DNA of 64,000 bases, from the NCBI RefSeq assembly GCF_016545825.1, contig NC_052619.1, forward strand, positions 38,593,682 to 38,657,681. The letters are read 5' to 3'. The position numbers and the translations under genes are program-made. Position 1 is the first letter of the stretch; every line of letters starts with the position of its first letter. The DNA comes from Eucalyptus grandis (taxonomy: Eukaryota > Streptophyta > Magnoliopsida > Myrtales > Myrtaceae). Of the stretch, positions 12,451 to 25,701 are shown piece after piece. The notes beneath the pieces are model-generated. The model was not told the DNA's origin and ran no database searches. It worked only from the letters and a program-made list of their open reading frames with translations.

Positions 12451-13450
12451 GGCCAAAAGTACATGCTGTCACCCAAATACCAGCAAGGCATGCATCATCA
12501 ATGCCCATGCAGATTTTGCAGAAGGACTTCGGCCGTCAATCCCACTTCCCGTCCAAGAGGATATGTTGGCCCATACCCTGCATCTAAAAATTGAAACAAA
12601 AAGAAAAAAAAAAGATTTATCCAATGGAGTTTACAAAATATTTGTTTGATTAAATCATGGTAACAATCGAGTAGCTTTACATCTTTGTTTTGTCCTTCAC
12701 TATGTCGATATAAGGTCCATCGTCCTTGAAAGGACAATTTTCCAAATTGTTGCCCTAGCTTCTTAGCATCACCCTTCACTTCCCTCATTTTGATTTTGGC
12801 TTTTTTCATAATTTTACGTTGCTTGCAATCCTTTACTTGAAAAAGATCTGATCATGAATTTTACAACTTACGAGCCATCCAGCCAACTCCTCACCATACG
12901 TGCCCAAAAACATCTTTGGAAGGATCTGGACATGGCTGTATTAATTAGAAAGTCAAGCACGATCCAGCCAAGCGATGGAGCTATTCCGAATCTTAAAACA
13001 TTCCACCATCAATGATTGGGGTGTGTTGGTCGAGTTTGGGATTCATGTGTTCCTCTGTGTTTGCCCATGCATTCCCCATTTGTGATCCTCATGATCAGCC
13101 CCTTGGACTATACCATGTCGTCCAGGTTCGTACCACGTAAGTTCTAATAATGGATGAGAAAGAGGCAAGAGGGCATTGCCATCCGCTGCTTTTGCCCTTG
13201 TTGTTCATTTTTATATTTTATTTTAATTTGTTTGTTAAACATATTATATTAGACTCATATTCACTAAAAAAATTAAGTTAATAAGTTATGAGTTAACTAG
13301 AATATATTAATAGTCTTACACCATATCAATTTTCCGATATGAAATTTTCTAACCATGAATAGACCTAGGCTTAGAATCAGGGAAGACGGTGTTAGTTTCC
13401 CACAGGTATGCCTTCAACCTCCCCTGTTCAAGCCTTTTAAGGATAGCATT
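12041..13450. other. Intergenic DNA without a recognisable gene
   Basis: It contains two CT microsatellites (12342-12367 and 12412-12447) and otherwise unremarkable sequence. Open frames here are produced by the microsatellites or are short and featureless. Confidence 0.5.
12342..12447 (+). repeat. Two (CT)n microsatellites, 45 bp apart
   Basis: CT runs occupy 12342-12367 and 12412-12447, separated by a CT-rich imperfect spacer. Confidence 0.9.
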
Positions 13451-13453
13451 TTA

Positions 13454-14498
13454 GGGTCTCTGTTTGGCTGCACATTGTTTCTGTTCCCAGGAATGTAAAT
13501 TTCTGTTTCTTTGTTCTAGGAACAAAAAGGAACAGCAAACGCGTTTGACGCGTTTGTTCCTTTTTGTTCTTTGTTCCGAGGAACAAAAAAAGAAGCGAAA
13601 CAAGAAACACAAATTTTGTGTTTCTTGTTTAAAACACAAATGAGAAATACTTTTTTTTTCTTTTTCTCTTATTTTCTTATTATTTTTCCTTTTGGTCGCC
13701 GGCCTCGGCCATGGCCGGCGACCGTCCGACGAGGGCTTGCGGCCTCGCCCAAGCTGGCGAGGCTCGCCGCCCCGGCGAGGCCGAAGCTCGCCGTCCGGCG
13801 AGGCCGAGGCTCGCCGTAGCGGGGGCGGCCGGCGAGCCTCGGCCTCGCGGATCCTGGCGAGCTCGAGCTCGCCCGCCATGGCGAGGCCGACCTCGCGCGG
13901 CCCGGGCGAGCTCGATCTCGCCCAGATCGGGCGAGGCCGAGCTCGCCCGGCCGGCCGGTGAGCCTCGGCCTCGCCGAGCCACCGCCGTGCGACGCCGACT
14001 GGCGGTGAATCGGCGAGGCCGAGGCTCGCCGGGCCGGGCGAGCTCGGCCTCGCCGGATCGGGGGCGAGCTCGAGCTCGCCCGGCCATGGCGACGTCGGCC
14101 TCGCCGCCCGGGCGAGCTCGATCTCGCCCGGATCCGGCGAGGCCGAGCTCGCCCGGCCGGCCGGGCGAGGCCGCCCGCCGCCGGGCGAGCTCGGCCTCGC
14201 CAGATCAAGGCGAGGCCGACCCTCGCCGGCCGGTCGCCGGCCAAGGCCTTGGCCGGCGACCGCCAAAAGAAGAAAAAAATGAAAAAAAAAAAAGAAAAAA
14301 AGGAAAAAAAAAAAAAAAATAGAAAAATAAAAGAAATAAAAAAATTATCCAAATTTACCAAACATGTTTCGTTTATTTTTTATTCCCGGAACAAGTTTAC
14401 CAAACGCGTTGTTTTGTTCAAAATTGTTCTAGGAACAAACACTTTTTTCTATTTCGTTTTCCTAACAATTTTTAAACGTAAACACAACCAAACGCGCC
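13454..14498. mobile_element. Tourist-like element with GC-rich core (1045 bp)
   Basis: The termini GGGTCTCTGTTTGGCTG and (inverted) GGCGCGTTTGGTTGTG are flanked by TTA on both sides (13451-13453 and 14499-14501), the 3 bp duplication typical of PIF/Harbinger MITEs. The subterminal arms are A+T-rich with 'GTTCCNAGGAACAAA' in inverted arrangement (13484-13580 against 14380-14440). The centre is an extreme G+C block annotated separately. No transposase was found. Confidence 0.8.
13693..14275. repeat. GC-rich GGCGAG-type simple-repeat cassette
   Basis: About 580 bp are built almost entirely from permutations of GGCGAGG, GAGCTCG and GGCCGGC, on both strands (GGCGAG / CTCGCC). It opens with GGTCGCCGGCCTCGGCC at 13694 and closes with the mirror arrangement ending GGCCTTGGCCGGCGACC near 14264, so the cassette is bounded by inverted GGTCGCCGGCC motifs. 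Long open frames exist in all six frames only because stop codons are rare in such sequence; none is a gene. Confidence 0.9.
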
Positions 14499-14501
14499 TT
14501 A

Positions 14502-15180
14502 GCAGAAACTACTCAAACATTTAGTTTAGAGCCTAAAGACACCCAGATATGCTAGAATAGTAACATTTCTAACTATCTAAGTTGTATTTCTCAGAGAATC
14601 CTACCAAGCTGGAGAAGAAGAGGAGTTCAGAAAGTCATAGAGAGTTTTACACAAAACACTTACTTTATCTCAAGGGACTCTACCCAATGAACATCTCAAA
14701 TAACAGCTTTCAATTATTCGGCATTTCTTAGGCTACAAATGTGACGTCAGGCAATGATGCTAGAAGTCTTTTTAATAAACGATTTTATTTTGTTCCAATT
14801 TTATTTATTTTCCCCAAGTAGGAAGTCACCTTTTTCATTTCTTGATTAGTACCTCCCAACAAGATTGATTTGTTCGGATCTAGGTCCATAGTAGCCTTTT
14901 TTATTGATTTGGATAATTGGATCTCTCTACCAACAGTAAAGGGGTGCTTCAAATCGAGAGTAATTGATATTGATGGGGCAAAAAATCATTGTAAGGACAA
15001 AGGAAAGAGCCGATTTTATGTTAAGTCAATTAATTTGTCATGTTCAAAAAGAAAAACAGTACATGAACAGTACTTGAGCTTTGGATCAATGTCCCCAAAA
15101 GCATTACAAATCCTTGTTATTTAGCTTTGCACTAGGAGCTGTCTAATCAAAAGAAATAAGTGCAGCATTTAGCTATATTC
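14502..15180. other. Intergenic DNA
   Basis: No gene I can support. A frame at 14870-15124 shows no family features. Confidence 0.45.
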
Positions 15181-15183
15181 TAA

Positions 15184-15928
15184 GGTTATGTTTGGTTATC
15201 TAGATTTCTAATTATGATAAAATATGAAATTAAGGAATTTTACTATATCCCATTTATTGTTTGATGATTGCAATAATAGAGTTGAATATATAGACATTAT
15301 ATCATGAACAATGTTTAGTATAAAAAGCATAATAGTATAAATGAACCAAAAATTTTTGAAACGGAGATACTAAAAATCTCTAACGACACTCTTGTCTACT
15401 TTATTTTTATGTACTTTTTTATTTTATTTTTGTATATCTTTTGATTAATTTCTTATTTATTTATTTCTTCTCATTCTATCATTTTCTAATTAAATTTTAT
15501 TAAATAGTAAATTGTACTAATATACCTAAAATATGTAATAAATATAAATAAATATTTATATTTACATATTGAATCTATATTATAAAATAGAATTAAATTA
15601 GAATGTATAAATAAAAATAAGATTAAATTAAAATAACTAAATTTTTATTTTTTGTGATTATGAATTTCTTATATTAGAATTCAAAAATTATTTATATATA
15701 AATATATTTTCAATTTTGTTAATATAAGGAGTTTGCATTCAAGAAAATAACTTTTCTGTTATGGATATTAGAAATCCTATCCACATTTATCTCACCTCGT
15801 CATGAGATAATTTTATTTGATCTATATCCCTTTTATACTCGACTTTATCCTGTCTTGAGCATGCATCAAATATAGGATATGATAAATTTTACCTATTTTG
15901 AATTTTATCCCAACTACCAAACACAGCC
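15184..15928. mobile_element. Tourist-like MITE, family 1 copy a (745 bp)
   Basis: The ends GGTTATGTTTGGTTATCT and (inverted) GGCTGTGTTTGGTAGTTGG are flanked by TAA on both sides (15181-15183 and 15929-15931). The interior is A+T-rich and non-coding. The 160 bp before the right end ('TTATACTCGACTTTATCCTG', 'GAATTTTATCC') match the element at 51772-52965, so both belong to one family. Confidence 0.85.
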
Positions 15929-15931
15929 TAA

Positions 15932-17640
15932 ATGAGTTTTGTTCTCCTCAGATAATAATTGGGGGTTGTTACGATAAAGCGATAGTCGTTAGAATAGCAA
16001 GTTTGACTGTGACTCATTAGTCAATAATTGAATATGATGGATCTTGTTTTATCGTTGATGAAAGATTTCTCTGAAAAATACGAATCACAATTTCAACAAA
16101 GGAAAGGAAAAGGAGTCCCAACATAGAGGAGGACTTATTCAGTCTAGTTGCTTGGGCTCCTGAAACAAAGCGCCCTTGGATCTTCCTATCTGATTGTACT
16201 CCATTAATTCAGACAAACTCCTTATGATTTTCTTTTTCATTTTATGATCTCATTATATTAAGATTTAAACTCAAACTCGAAAAGTTTAGTTATCTCTGGA
16301 TTCATATTCTGAATACCTAGACTACTTCCACGTTACAATTATGTCTCTTCTTAAATAATGTTGAACTATAACGGATCATATCTGATATCGTGGGCTTAAA
16401 TAAAAGTATCTGGTAAAAAAATTGACGTTGAAACCGTCTTAGAGTTTTCTTTATGTAGAGTAATGGTAAGAAACTTCTCACGACAATTAATTAATTTAGT
16501 ATATAGAATAGATCTGGGTCACATGGCATAAAGGGAGCAGCCAAGTGGCGCATCTGAAACTCTTCATTATATGACTCAATCACACATCAGCACATATCTT
16601 ATCTTACAGACATTTTTTATCTGATTAGGTGCTGTTTAGATTCATTTACTTTGTATTTGTTTATAATCAACAAATTGGATTAACCTGCTTTCGATTTATT
16701 TACAGGTTTCTTAAGCAAAAATACTTTTTTTTGGTTATGTTAATTAACAATAAGTATTTTTAATGCATAGCATACGTATTTCTACCGTGCGAAGGTACTA
16801 AGAAAAATTACGTAAATGGCATATATATCAATTAATTAAATTAACAAAAGCAGCACCTACTTGTTTTGGCAAAAAAATAAATACTTACTTTTCAAAAAAA
16901 AAAAATACATCCCTTTATGTCACTTCAATTTTTTTTTAAAATAATAATTTTACCTTTTAAAATCCAATACTATGCCAATATCCTGAATTAATACTAAGAA
17001 AACTGTAATCATCAATAGACAAATAATAGTCTTAAACGAATGTGCGTTCATTATGACTTGACGCTTTCCTCCAAAATTGATTTAACGAAAATATATCATG
17101 AAAAACAGTTCTTCCTTTCTTTCTACATAACGAATTATGTACGTTCTTATTTTCCAATCGATCAATTCTATTATAACTATCCAAGCATTGTTTTCATGTG
17201 AAACACATTTTTTTCTCATTTGTTTTAAAACAAGGATTTCTGTAAATAAAACCGAATGGCACCTTACTTTTGGGCAAATTCAATTCCTGATCATTTTATC
17301 CGGGTGGGCTTTCTGATCCCTCTAAAGATAAATCCAATGTCGTATGGCTTTGTCCTTGAAGCATACTTTATCATAATATTCTATATAAAATGCAATAGTC
17401 ATAAATACTCGAAACACTCTAAAAAAGGCAGGGTGAATATCATTTAAAAAAAAAAACTCAAATTAGGTCCATTGTAACGCAAATGCTCCAAACTTTTTTT
17501 ATATGTCACCAAAAATTCTAAATTTGCCCATTGTGATATAGATATCACAAAAAAGAAAAACCCAATATATACTCTTGATTTCGGTTTCATCTAATGTACA
17601 TTTATCACACTAGTATATAAGTTTGGATTTTTTTTTACAA
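15932..17640. other. A+T-rich intergenic DNA
   Basis: About 1.7 kb with no supported gene. Fragments read like decayed repeats (for example 17455-17600, 'ATTAGGTCCATTGTAACGC' and similar), but no pair of ends could be defined. Confidence 0.45.
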
Positions 17641-19019
17641 CAATTTTGTTTTATATTTGTGTCATAATGGGGTCAGTTTATGACTCAGCATCATTGGAGA
17701 TTTATTGTGATATTAATGATAGTCAATCCCCCAAGAGGAAGAGGAACCCTCTCGGTTCATGGAGCATATACCTTACCAACTTCCCTGGATATACTCGGAC
17801 GACAATAATGACGATGATGATGCTTTCTTTGGTCGTATGTTTTCCAAGCGGAAAGGGCAAAGCAAGTTCCCCTGTTTCCTGGCTCACATGCCCCCGCCCC
17901 ATTTTGGTAAATCCCTGGCTGGCTTTCTGACTGACTCGCTTTCTCATCGTGTAATTTTCTATCTCGCCCTTCCTTTCTTCTTCCTTATCTTTCTCTCTCT
18001 CCCTCCCTCTCTAGCAAGCCGGCAAAAAGAAAATGAAAAAAGGAACAGTAACTATATAATAAAAAACACAGAGAGAGAGAGAGAGGAGAATTGAGGAAAT
18101 GGGAGGGAGCTGAGTCCACGTTGAAGTTTTTCTTTGTGCTCTCCTGTTTCTCTCTCCAGCGAGTTATACCTGAACAAAGCTCCCACCTTTCGGTTCCTTC
18201 TCTTTTGGGGGGTGGGTTATCATTCCCTTTCAGGCTGTGGGGGGGGAGCAGTTTCCCCGATTTTCAATTCTCCAATCTTCCATTGTTTTTTCTTTTTTTC
18301 GGTTTTGGGTTGGGATGATTGGTGGGGCTTCCTGGTTCCTTTCTTGATTCCACCCTCTTTCTTCCCACCTCCCCCCTCTTTCCTTCTTCTTCCCCTGAAT
18401 TCTTTTTAGCCGATTCCCTCCGTTCCGGTGTGTCTTTTAATATTCTTTTTATTTTTTAGGCCAGTACCTTTCCTGCGAATTCACACCCCCACATGCATGT
18501 TGTTGGGTTTGTCTGATCTGGGATTGGATCGCAAGGATCCCCCCTTTGTTCTTTGTTTCCTTCTTCTTTCTTCTTCTCCTTCCTAGAGAGAGAAAGGAAA
18601 GAGAGGCGTGGGCTTTTTCAGGGACCTGGGTCTTTTTCGTGGGTCGTCGAAGAAGGAGGAGAAAGAAGTGCCAAAACGAAAGGGGAAGGTGAGATTTCTT
18701 GGCTTTGGCCTGTTGGATCTTCCCAACGTGGGGCCCACCGCACGAGATTCTTTGCTTTGCGTTCTTGATCTCAACCCAGTGGAAAATTTGGAGCTCGTGA
18801 TTTCTATGCCACCCTGGTTTTGTGATTCGAGCTGGGTCAGATTTGTTTATGGGAAAAGGTTCGTCTTCACTTTCGCCGTTCTGGGTGGAAGATAATCGAA
18901 TTGGGTGTCTCATGGTGGCTAACATAGTTTTAGATAGTTCTCTCTCGGTTTGAGGCTTTCATTTTCTCTTGGCATATAATTTTTAGTGTGGGGATTAATC
19001 GGGGTGTGGTGCTCGACCA
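17641..19019 (+). other. Upstream region and probable 5' leader of the ankyrin gene
   Basis: From about 18060 the sequence becomes C/T- and G-rich with a GA run (18070-18087), typical of plant core promoters and leaders. Candidate donor and acceptor sites exist, so a leader intron is possible but cannot be shown. No upstream coding exon was identified. Confidence 0.4.
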
Positions 19020-22000
19020 ATGGCGGGAGTGGATGCTTCGAAGTATGCTCATAGCCCTGTGCATAAGGCTATTGCCATGAGAGATTATGCCAGTCTTAAG
19101 AAGATCCTCGCTGGTCTCCCGCGCCTGTGTAATCCAAACGAGATTCGCACCGAAGCAGCTTCTCTGGCTGAGGAAGAGAAGGCCGATGCCATCTCTGCCG
19201 TGATAGATCGGCGTGACGTCCCGAATCGCGACACTCCGCTCCATCTGGCGGTCAAGTTGGGAGACGAGACGGCCACGGAGATGCTTATGGTCGCAGGGGC
19301 GGACTGGAGCTTGCAGAATGAGCAGGGTTGGAGCGCACTCCAGGAAGCTATTTGCAATAGGGAAGAGGCTATTGCGATGACGATAGTTAGGCATTACCAG
19401 CCACTGGCGTGGGCGAAATGGTGTAGAAGGCTGCCTCGGTTGATAGGGACAATGCACAGGATGAGGGACTTCTACATGGAAATCACCTTCAATTTCGAGA
19501 GTACTGTGATTCCATTTATATCAAGGATTGCCCCTTCGGACACTTACAAAATTTGGAAGAGAGGCGCGAATTTGCGTGCGGACATGACTTTGGCTGGATT
19601 TGACGGTTTTCGAATTCAGCGTGCGGATCAGAGTATTCTCTTTCTTGGTGATGGGTCAGAGGACTGTAAAGTTCCTCCTGGTTCGCTTTGTATGGTATCG
19701 CACAAGGACAAGGAGGTGATGAATGCTTTGGACGGTGCTGGATCTCAAGCAACTGAAGAAGAGGTTCGTCAAGAAGTGACTGCGATGTCTCAGACAAATA
19801 TATTCAGGCCAGGGATTGATGTCACACAAGCAGTTCTATTACCCCAGTTGACTTGGAGGCGACAGGAAAAGACAGAGATGGTGGGCCAATGGAAGGCAAA
19901 AGTATATGACATGCACAATGTAATGGTGAGCATCAAGTCCAGGAAGGTTCCAGGTGCTATGACAGATGATGAGTTCTTCTCATCTTGCAATGAAAATGAA
20001 ACGGAAAACGAGGAGCTTAACGACCTTTTGACAGAAGACGAAAAAAAGCAACTTGAAGCTGCACTGAAGTTGGATTCATCAGAATTAACGTGCGAGAGTG
20101 GCGATGGAGTTATTGGACATCGCCATAGTTGCTATGAGAGGAGGGAGATTCCTATTGAAGATATGAATGGTTGTACAAGTGGCGACAATAAGCAGGAGAA
20201 GAAAGGATGGTTTTCTGGATGGAGGAAACGGGATCCCAAGAATGAAGTGAATGGGAAACTTGCTCCTCCTAGGAGTTCTCTTTGTGTAGACAAGAAAGTG
20301 AGTGATTTACTTGAAGATTCACCATCGAGGAATCAAACCACACCTGGTAGGCATTCTATGGAGATTGTTATGAGGGGTGATGATCATCGTAGAGGAAGAG
20401 ATAGCAGACCATCATCATCTGCAAGCTCCGACAGCAACAACCGCCGCAAGGATGGAGGGCGCGAGAGTGAGTATAAGAAGGGGTTAAGGCCTATTCTTTG
20501 GCTTTCTCCTAGCTTCCCTCTGCAGACGGAAGAACTCCTTCCTTTGCTCGATATTCTTGCCAACAAAGTCAAGGCCATCCGTCGTTTAAGGGAGTTGCTT
20601 ACAACAAAACTCCCGATGGGCACTTTTCCAGTCAAGGTACTTTGCTTACACAGTACTAACACATTTTCCTTTCTCTTCAGTTACCATCTTTTCTTGGTTG
20701 GCTTGGGGTTAAATATTTCCACTGCTTATTTTCAAACAATCACGTGCTTTCTAACACTGACAAGTTACATTCGCGTGCTTTTACATGACGACGGTACATT
20801 TTAAATTTTAACTTTTAATAGATCCTAAAAGCTCCAATGACATCTGAGTATTCCTCTATAGGTATATTATATGACATCCTTGATACAGCTATTAGGACTT
20901 AAATACAGTGGGAGCATTTGCTATTGTCAGATTGAGGAGTAACTCTTCTTTGTGGACTCTTCTAAAGTGACCAATTAAGTGAAATCGTGGTTTTTATGTG
21001 AACTGTAGTCTGGCTCGTGGATACGGATGCATGTTGGTTCTGTATGTTGATGAAATGGGAGCACACATGAGTTTTAAGAAATGAAGTCACTCTTTTGGGC
21101 TGGACATGCGTAAGTGTCGGAATCTGTCTTGGCAGTTGGTTCATGCTCATTCTCATTTTTGGTTGTATGGCATAATAAAATTGTAGAAACTTTCCATATC
21201 TTGTTTTGAGGATAAGACCTCGTGCATTTTGTCATATTTTTGGCGAGGCTTTTCTGTTGGCGTCACACAGGATGTATGCTTTTCTTAGATAAACATACGC
21301 ACTAAACACACAGATTCTCTTGCTGTGGAAGAACATGTGCTTGATAGCTCTTTGGCGCATAGAACTACTATTTGCTGTGAGCACTCATTCGTGCAGATGT
21401 AGAAGCTCCAGATAGCTTTACTGTCGAGAATTAATGTTGTGGTGGTGATTAAGAAAGGAATTTCTTTTGTTAATTACATAGCTCAACAAGATAAGGGAAG
21501 CAAGAGCTATGACTTACAGTTTGAGAGGAGTGTGATCAGGGAAATGGGAAATGCTGAATTTTGTCAATTTATTCTCCGCTTGAGTCAGAATTCCGTTCTC
21601 TTTTCTAGTTGGCTATCTTGAGCTACCCATTCAGTCTCTTTTCTTATTTTGAAATTTTTGCTACGTTTCAAGTGCAGGGACCACATAGAGGAACCTTACA
21701 TACCTTGGGTCTTTGTTAAGATCAAATTGCATTATGCATACTCAAATTATCCCCCTGCTTGCTTCTACTAATTAGGAGGGAATGTTCTTGTACATAGTGT
21801 TTTACCATTTAAATGTGCTTGTGTGTACACATTTAGTACCATCTCTGCCATTATGCTGGAGGACACTAGGAGAATATTAACGTGAATGTGACATGATTGA
21901 GGATGATTGAGTGGTGTATTTATCCCCACAGAGGCTACAATTTTACATGGGTTGGCACATGGGATTTGCGTATGGTGAATATATTATAATTTGAGTATTT

Positions 22001-23798
22001 GATGGGGCTCTTGGATGAAATAGTGTAGAAATATGTAGTTGTTTTGTTCAGGGAGTTGAAGGAGGGTTGGTCTTATATTTTCTGCCTTCAGTTACTCTGG
22101 TCGACCTTTTTTTTGTAGCCAACCAGTATGGTTGATTGTATTTTGTGATACAAGTTTGTAAATAGTTATCCAATATCTTTTTGAGTATACAATCACTTAA
22201 ATGCTCAAGCGTTCTGTCCAAACATTTGAAACTGAGAAGAAAGTGATCATCTCTTCCTTCACAATAGGGACAAAGCTAATAAGATTCTAGTCAGATGGAT
22301 CTGTGTGAAAACCAGTGTGTACATTGGTCATTTTGTTAATCTTGTATAGCGGAACTGGTAATTTAATGGTGGGCATTGATAAAGTTATTGAGAAATGTTT
22401 ATCCTAATTCTTCATCCTCTCCAAACGTTTAAGTGGAAGTTGAAATAATCCTTAATGAAAGGAAATAGAATAAAGAGGAATTGAACCAGAAAGATAGTAA
22501 AGCCAATAAGTTTAGTGGACGAGTCTAGATTGTTACCAATTAATAAAGATAATTGACAAAGCTTTCTTATAATCTAGTTAGACAGGTTCTGACGATTGTT
22601 GAATTCCAGTGAAAGTTCCTTCTATAGATTGGTACTGTTACCAACTTTGATGGTAGGTGTCTTGACAGATATTTCCTACACATCTTTATCTTTACTGCTC
22701 AACTAGCTCCTTAAAAGTTAGAATACTCAATATGCAGAGCTTATGTGCCGGCTAGATGATCAATCACCCTTATTCTACAAGTTTAGCAATCTGAAGTTGA
22801 CCTATGCTTTCTTTGATGATTTTTTATATAGATTTTTGTCCTAGATTAAGGACTAGAATCCAGTGATGTGATATTCTAGTAATGATGTTTAGTAGCAGAA
22901 TAAAAATTCCTCTTGAATAATTTTCTTTTCTGGGAGTGTTAGTTCTCAGGGGCAGCTACGTTAATCTTTGTTCAATTGCAGCTTGTTGTTAAGTGAGTGA
23001 GACCTAGAGTTTTCTGCTCTAGGCCCCTCATTTACCTTCTCTCGGGCTATTAAAATAAGTTCATTGGCACAAACATTCCAACCCGAATGCAAACTCTAGA
23101 TTTAAAGTGTATTACGTCTGATGCTTCATTACCTTCCAAAAAAATCTAAGCAAATGATTTTTAGTTCTTGCTGATATTAAATGATACTGCGATCCTTTAT
23201 GCGAGAGCTTTGAGATCATGCCTGGACTATGACTCACTTTTGCAAACCAAGTATCATTAGTTGCAAAATGTATGAGCTGATTCCTTGATTACGTTCAGCT
23301 TTTGAGGGAAAGGGATCTGCTCTGTGGTTTTGTGGTTTTGACGCAAACTTTCTGCTAATTCTTCACTTGTCATGAAGTGTGGAGCTTTATAATAGGGTTT
23401 TCTCTCTGTCCAGTGTCCATATAGGGATTCAACTTAAATTCTAAGTTTGTGATTCCATCCAGGTTGCGATCCCCGTGGTCCCCACCATCAGAGTGCTGGT
23501 TACTTTCACCAAGTTTGAAGAACTACAGCCGCTGGACGAGTTTGCAACGCCGCCATCGAGCCCTTCGGGCCGAGAAAGCCCGGCCACGACGAGTACCTCG
23601 GCTTCATCTTGGTTTCAGTGGATAAAGGCCCCGATTCACCGCCCGAGCTCTTCCTTTGGCGGTTCTAGCAGTAGGATAGAGAATGTGCAGGACCCGTTTC
23701 TGATACCGCCGGAGTATATGTGGGTCACTGCCGAGGCGAAGAAGAAGAAGATGCAAGAGAAGCAGAGGGCCAAGAGAGGGAAAAATCAGAACCGCTAA
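19020..23798 (+). CDS. Ankyrin-repeat protein with GPCR-chaperone-type domain (ANKRD13-like)
   Basis: Exon 1 is 19020-20636 (539 codons) and exon 2 is 23463-23798, giving 650 residues; a 2.8 kb phase-0 GT-AG intron separates 'GTFPVK' from 'VAIPVV'. Ankyrin repeats occupy about residues 12-115 (SPVHKAIAMRDYASLKKIL; DTPLHLAVKLGDETATEML; GWSALQEAI). The remainder, from WAKWCRRLPRLIGTM through the MRDFYMEITFNFESTVIPF block to KGLRPILWLSP and IRVLVTFTKFEEL, matches the GPCR_chapero_1 region of the ANKRD13 family. Between them is a low-complexity charged and serine-rich stretch (about 330-490). The tail is lysine-rich (AEAKKKKMQEKQRAKRGK). In animals ANKRD13 proteins bind ubiquitinated or newly made receptors; the plant role is not established. 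No signal peptide or membrane segment. The ATG is the first in frame. Confidence 0.92.
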
Positions 23799-25690
23799 CG
23801 GAAGCGCGGTTGTAGGTTTGGGGGCAGGAGCTAAGTTAGGCACAAGATAGAATGTGTTTCATTGGTTCATGAAATTCAAGAAAAATGGGTGGTCAAATAC
23901 AAATTGTGGTATAACATGTGGGATTGGTGAAAAAGAAACAAAAAGAATCTGTAATTCTTGCTACATCTTCCCTTATTTGGGTGAATCTTTTACTTCATGT
24001 GGTAGGCCCATTGATCTCTTTCTTCTACTGGTGTCCCTCCATTCGAAGTTTTTATAATTATTTTCAGCAAAATCAACTTATTCTTTGGCGAACCCCGTTC
24101 TATTAGAAATACCGCCCCTATTTTATATCTGAGATTATCATATATATTTTAAATTATTTATTTTTTACGAAATAAACACAACATGAGTGCTGTCTGAAGT
24201 TGTTGGCAACATTGCTTGTAGAACTACTATTTATTGAAGTGGACAAAAAAAAAAAAAAAATCTTAATAAGCTGGAAAGAAACAAGTGCACATTCATTGGA
24301 CCACCCGAGCATGGGCCCCGTGTTGGACAAAGCCGGATGAGCTTTTCAATCAAGTACAATGAATGGCATCATATTTAATTTGTCAAGGGAAAATTTTACT
24401 TTTCGTCTATGCACATTCACTTTTTTTTCTAATTTAGTAGCTATACTTTTAATTTATATAGTAAAATCATTCAACTTTCACATATTTCCTAATCAATTCA
24501 TTTCAAACCAAATTCAACTAATATGATCATCTAACGATGTTAAAAATATAATATGTAACGAATGCCCAAATGGATAAAATAATATCGATTTAAACGTTCA
24601 TCATAGATGTTTACATTGGAAAATTTTTATTCACATCACACCATGATGTTGACCGATAGTCTTATTAGCCGGATAGTTAGATTTTGTAAGGAGATTTTTG
24701 TCTAGAAAATTTATGAGATAGAAGGTTTTGATTTGACGAATTTTATATATAAATTTTCTTTTATCGTAAGGGTGGGGTTAGAGCCAGAAGGACAGGTACC
24801 TTATCCTGCCTCCATTTTGGCTAATATTTTTCAGGAAGAATCTTCCTGCTTTGAACCTGTTCCCTTTTTTTTTTTTTTTCTTTACTACTTCAACTCATTT
24901 TCGTTTAATTAATTAAATGGTCAAATAATTTTCTTCTGTGGTTCAACGTTATTTAGCCCCTTTTCTTGAATTGGTCGCTCTCCATTTGACTCTCAGATGG
25001 TCTTCCAAACCAGGTAATATCCTCTGAAGAGATTCACCCCTCCTGTCATGATTCCTTGAAACCCTATAATCAAAATAGGATCACTGTAGGGTGTTCATGA
25101 TGGCTTTATCACGCCTTGTAACAGTGGAAGCTTGTAGCGCATGAATGATGGTCACACATGCAATCTGTGTAATTATTCTTCCAGCACCAGCATTAGAATT
25201 ATCATGAGTCTGTTGGTACTTCAATCAGCATTTGGCATCCAATGCCTCTCACTTTGGCTTGGGCGTGCTTATACAAAGCCTCAACTTTTCGGTAAGGTCC
25301 CACAGACAAAATCAGAGCAGGTTTGATTAGATATGTCCCTTTTACAATTTGGCTCATGATCTAATAAGTTGTTCCCTCATGCAGTTCATGCAAAACTACC
25401 GATTGATAAGAAAGGCCTTTGTTCTCGGGTGTAATTCAGCGGCTTACTCGAGTGGAACGGGTAAATAGGGTTCTTGACGGAAAATCCCACTTAACCAGTA
25501 GCATGAGACGGAGTTCATGTTCGTTAATGTTGTTATGTTGCAAGTGCGACCGGTGCATGAACCGAATAGTTTCTCCACCGGATCAATGTAATCCAAACTG
25601 TAATGACTCGGTCCGGTGAGAGTGGAGAGTAGTTATTGGAGCCAATGGGTTTGGACAAAGGGTGACTCCTTGAAAGCTTCTAAGATATCA
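23799..25690. other. 3' flank of the ankyrin gene and intergenic DNA
   Basis: The 3' untranslated region probably ends between 24000 and 24180. Further on are A+T-rich decayed repeats and no gene. A moderately G+C-rich stretch at 25430-25640 was compared by eye with rRNA and coding families without a match. Confidence 0.45.
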
Positions 25691-25701
25691 AAAGGGGCAA
25701 G

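Noticed and set aside
12170..12649. Open frames with poly(Ser-Leu) or poly(Arg-Glu)
   Set aside because: Translated CT/GA microsatellites.
13451..14361. Open frames of 130-270 codons on both strands in the GC cassette
   Set aside because: They are products of the GGCGAG simple repeat (Ala/Arg/Pro/Ser only) with no start context or domain.
25430..25640. Moderately G+C-rich stretch considered as an rRNA or organelle-DNA insertion
   Set aside because: No conserved rRNA helix sequence or organellar gene could be recognised.
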